Shown here: piece by piece, positions 14,137 to 16,656 of the stretch | How the letters are laid out: each line of letters begins with the position of its first letter | Numbering within the stretch: the stretch's first letter is position 1 | Origin: Chloroflexota bacterium | GTDB taxonomy: Bacteria > Chloroflexota > Limnocylindria > Limnocylindrales > CSP1-4 | Reading direction: 5' to 3' | NCBI GenBank assembly: GCA_021814735.1 | Contig: JAKAHX010000007.1 | Coordinates: 1-16,656 of the forward strand | DNA length: 16,656 bases | The notes under the pieces: generated by a model | What the model was told of the DNA's origin: nothing | The model's input: the letters and a program-made list of their open reading frames with translations, nothing else | Database searches by the model: none | Made by a program: the position numbers and the translations under genes

Positions 14137-16656
14137 CCGAGGAACAGGGTCGCGTCCTCCCCGTCCGCATCGAGGACGAGATGCGGCAGGCATACCTCGA
14201 CTACGCGATGAGCGTCATCGTGAGCCGGGCCCTGCCCGACGTGCGCGACGGGCTCAAGCCCGTGCAGCGACGGATCCTCTACACGATGCACGAGATGGGC
14301 CTGACGTCGGCCGCCGGGTACCGCAAGTGCGCCGCGATCGTCGGCGACGTCATGGGCAAGTACCACCCGCACGGGGACGTCTCCATCTACGACGCGCTGG
14401 TGCGCCTGGCCCAGGACTTCTCGATGCGCTACCCGCTGATCGACGGGCAGGGCAACTTCGGCTCGGTGGACGGCGACCCGGCCGCGGCGATGCGCTACAC
14501 CGAGGCCCGCATGACGGCGATCGCGGCCGAGATGCTCGCGGACATCGAGAAGGACACCGTCGACTTCGAGGACAACTACGACGGCACCAAGCGCCAGCCA
14601 ACGGTCCTGCCGGGCAAGCTGCCCAACCTGCTGGTCAACGGGTCGGCCGGCATCGCCGTCGGGATGGCGACCAACATCCCTCCGCACAACCTGGGGGAGG
14701 TGGCCGCGGCCACCATCGCGCTGATCGAGAACCCGGACCTCACCGCGGACGACCTCTGCGAGTACGTCAAGGGTCCCGATTTCCCCACCGGCGCCACGAT
14801 CTTCCGCTACGAGCAGCAGCGCAACGCGCTCACCGGCCAGCAGGAGCGGATCGACGCGATCCGCCAGATGTACGCCAACGGTCGCGGGCGCGTGGTCATG
14901 CGCGCCGTCTGTGCCTTCGAGGAGACGCGGGGCAACCGCGTCGCCATCGTGGTGACGGAGCTGCCCTACCAGGTCAACAAGGCGCAGCTGGTGGAGAAGA
15001 TCGCGGAGCTGGTCGGGGCCCGGAAGCTCGAGGGGATCGCCGACCTGCGCGACGAGTCGGACCGGGACGGGATGCGCCTGGTCATCGAGTGCAAGCGCGA
15101 CGCGAACCCGCACAAGGTGCTGAACAACCTGTTCAAGCACACCGCGCTCCAGCTCGCCTTCAACCTGAACATGGTGGCGCTGGTGGACGGACAGCCCCAG
15201 ACGCTGCCGCTCAAGGCCGTCATCCAGCACTACATCGACTACCGGCGGGTCGTCGTTCGCCGGCGCACGGAGTACGACCTCGCGCGGGCCCGCGAGCGCG
15301 CCCACATCCTGGAGGGCCTGAAGAAGGCACTCGACAACCTCGACGCCGTCATCCGCACCATCCGCGAGTCGAAGGACGTCGACACGGCCCGGCAGAACCT
15401 GATGAGCGGCTTCGACCTCTCGGACGTGCAGGCCCAGGCGATCCTGGACATGCGCCTGGCACGCCTGGCGGCCCTGGAGCGGCAGAAGATCGAGGACGAG
15501 TACCGGCAGGTCATCGAGCTGATCGGGGAGCTGGAGGACATCCTGGCCAACCCCCGCCGGATCGACGAGCTGATCAAGGAGGAGCTGCGCACGCTCCGCT
15601 CGAAGTACTCGGGCCAGCGGCGCACCCGGATCGCGGACGACGCCTCGCGGGAGATGACCGACGAGGACCTGATCGCGGACGAGGACGTGGTCATCACGAT
15701 CAGCGGGCGCGGCTACATCAAGCGGCAGCCGCTTGCGACGTACCGCCGGCAGGCGCGGGGCGGCAAGGGGATCATCGGCGCCCGCACCGTGGAGGAGGAC
15801 GCGCTCGAGCACCTGCTCGTGGCCAACACCCACGACTGGGCGCTCTTCTTCACCAACCGGGGGCGCGTCTTCAGCTCCAAGGTCCACCAGATCCCGGACG
15901 CCAGCCGGACCGCCAAGGGGATCCCGATCATCAACCTCGAGGGCGTCCAGGTCGAGCCGGGCGAGGTGCCCACGGCCACCATCACGCTGCCCAACTTCGA
16001 GAAGGGGCACAACCTGGTGATGGCCACTCGCCAGGGCGTGATCAAGAAGACCGCCATCGAGCAGTTCGAGAAGGTCCGCTCGTCGGGGATCCGGGCGATC
16101 ACGGTGAACGAAGGGGACGATCTGGCGTGGGTCGAGGTCTCGTCGGGCCGCGACGACGTCGTCCTCGCCACCGCGGAAGGCCGGATCGCGCGCTTCAACG
16201 AGGACGAGGTGCGCGCCATGGGGCGCGATGCGGCGGGGGTCATCGGGATCCGGCTCTCCCGGCCCGGTGACCACGTGGTGGCCATGAGCGTGGTGCGGCC
16301 CGAGGCGGACCTGCTCGTGCTGACCGAGACGGGCTACGGCAAGCGGGTGCGGCTCTCCGAGTTCCGAACCATGCACCGGGGTAGCCAGGGCGTCCGGCTG
16401 ATCTCGCTCGAAGGGCGCAAGACCGGGCGCGTGGCGGCCGTGGCGCTCGTGACGGAGGCGGACGAGGAGCTGCTGCTGATCAGCGCCGGCGGCCAGGTGG
16501 TCCGGACCGACGTCAAGACCATCAACCGCTACTCCTCCGCCGCCCGTGGCGTCATCGTCATGCGCCTCAACGAGGGCGACCAGGTCGCGGGGATCGCGGT
16601 CTTCCGCGCCGGGCTGGCGGAACACCGGGCCTTGGGCGACAATGGCGACGCCCGGC
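14133..16656 (+). CDS. gyrA: DNA gyrase subunit A (runs off right edge)
   Basis: 841 codons are present without a stop; the family is usually 800-880 residues, so little is missing. GyrA carries the DNA-cleaving tyrosine and the DNA-wrapping C-terminal domain. Seen: [20 protein letters not shown] (21-40) at the start; the DNA gate [20 protein letters not shown] (78-97); catalytic Tyr122 in AMRYTEARM, numbered exactly as in E. coli; the tower and coiled coil (about 340-500); and the GyrA-box QARGGKG (540-546), which marks gyrase and excludes topoisomerase IV. Blade repeats of the beta-pinwheel follow to about 820. Residue 83, usually Ser or Ala, is Val here, and Asp87 is kept. The GTG start overlaps the preceding stop (GTGA), with a purine-rich GAAGAGGAGACG just upstream providing the ribosome binding site. 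Last visible gene of the parA operon. Confidence 0.97.
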   Translation, partial: MTEEQGRVLPVRIEDEMRQAYLDYAMSVIVSRALPDVRDGLKPVQRRILYTMHEMGLTSAAGYRKCAAIVGDVMGKYHPHGDVSIYDALVRLAQDFSMRYPLIDGQGNFGSVDGDPAAAMRYTEARMTAIAAEMLADIEKDTVDFEDNYDGTKRQPTVLPGKLPNLLVNGSAGIAVGMATNIPPHNLGEVAAATIALIENPDLTADDLCEYVKGPDFPTGATIFRYEQQRNALTGQQERIDAIRQMYANGRGRVVMRAVCAFEETRGNRVAIVVTELPYQVNKAQLVEKIAELVGARKLEGIADLRDESDRDGMRLVIECKRDANPHKVLNNLFKHTALQLAFNLNMVALVDGQPQTLPLKAVIQHYIDYRRVVVRRRTEYDLARARERAHILEGLKKALDNLDAVIRTIRESKDVDTARQNLMSGFDLSDVQAQAILDMRLARLAALERQKIEDEYRQVIELIGELEDILANPRRIDELIKEELRTLRSKYSGQRRTRIADDASREMTDEDLIADEDVVITISGRGYIKRQPLATYRRQARGGKGIIGARTVEEDALEHLLVANTHDWALFFTNRGRVFSSKVHQIPDASRTAKGIPIINLEGVQVEPGEVPTATITLPNFEKGHNLVMATRQGVIKKTAIEQFEKVRSSGIRAITVNEGDDLAWVEVSSGRDDVVLATAEGRIARFNEDEVRAMGRDAAGVIGIRLSRPGDHVVAMSVVRPEADLLVLTETGYGKRVRLSEFRTMHRGSQGVRLISLEGRKTGRVAAVALVTEADEELLLISAGGQVVRTDVKTINRYSSAARGVIVMRLNEGDQVAGIAVFRAGLAEHRALGDNGDAR

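Noticed and set aside
13964..16270. 768-residue plus-strand frame overlapping gyrA in another frame
   Set aside because: Arg/Gly/Pro-rich frame-shifted reading of the minisatellite and gyrA, with no conserved motif.
16261..16280. CACGTG-containing palindrome in gyrA (GACCACGTGGTGG) as a second parS
   Set aside because: Only the central CACGTG matches; the TTT/AAA flanks required for ParB recognition are absent. The same applies to CACGTG at 3594, 3968 and 13198.
13869..16625. 918-residue minus-strand frame opposite gyrA
   Set aside because: Antisense shadow of gyrA; His/Asp/Val-rich translation with no domain features. The plus strand encodes a complete GyrA catalytic core in the same region.

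Overview
The window is high-GC DNA (roughly 70% by eye) that is almost fully coding, with tightly packed and often overlapping housekeeping genes and several GTG starts (rpmE, the J-domain gene, gyrB, gyrA). It looks like chromosomal core DNA of a free-living, cell-walled, elongating bacterium. The order rplU-rpmA-rpmE-DUF1385-prfA-prmC, together with this parAB-gyrB-gyrA arrangement, suggests Chloroflexota or a neighbouring high-GC lineage such as Thermoleophilia-type Actinobacteriota. That assignment is an inference from gene order and protein flavour, not a computed placement. I found no phage, IS, CRISPR, tRNA or rRNA sequence.

Layout. (1) Positions 1-3850, minus strand: a translation operon read right to left. 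It starts from a good sigma70-type promoter (3822-3850) and a leader hairpin, then rplU (with a long basic tail), rpmA, rpmE, a spacer holding an eightfold 15-bp minisatellite and a hairpin, a DUF1385/YqhQ membrane protein, prfA, and the start of prmC, which runs off the left edge. (2) Positions 4068-4661, plus strand: a small J-domain protein. Its 3' end is part of a 61-bp tandem duplication whose two copies each form a hairpin. (3) Positions 4779-8332, minus strand: a cell-elongation operon mreD-mrdA(PBP2)-rodA, without mreB or mreC beside it. (4) Positions 8333-8617: a divergent control region with a probable mreD promoter, a near-perfect parS site (8567-8582) and a -10 element abutting the parA start. 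(5) Positions 8618-16656, plus strand: parA-parB-gyrB-thioesterase-AlkD-like-gyrA. Each junction overlaps by 1-4 nt, so this is very probably one transcript; gyrA is cut by the right edge near its end.

How it fits together. The right half joins chromosome segregation (ParABS) and DNA supercoiling (both gyrase subunits) in one translationally coupled operon, with the ParB-binding site just upstream of its putative promoter. An AlkD-type DNA glycosylase homologue and a hotdog thioesterase are inserted between the gyrase genes. The divergent operon supplies the elongation-specific peptidoglycan polymerase pair RodA/PBP2. The left half encodes ribosomal proteins and RF1 with its methyltransferase. 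The parS site and parAB make it likely, but do not prove, that the locus is near the replication origin.

The points most worth following up are the parS-controlled gyrase operon, the Val at the quinolone-determining position of GyrA, three independent in-window minisatellites (15, 18 and 61 bp), and a probable leaderless parA mRNA.
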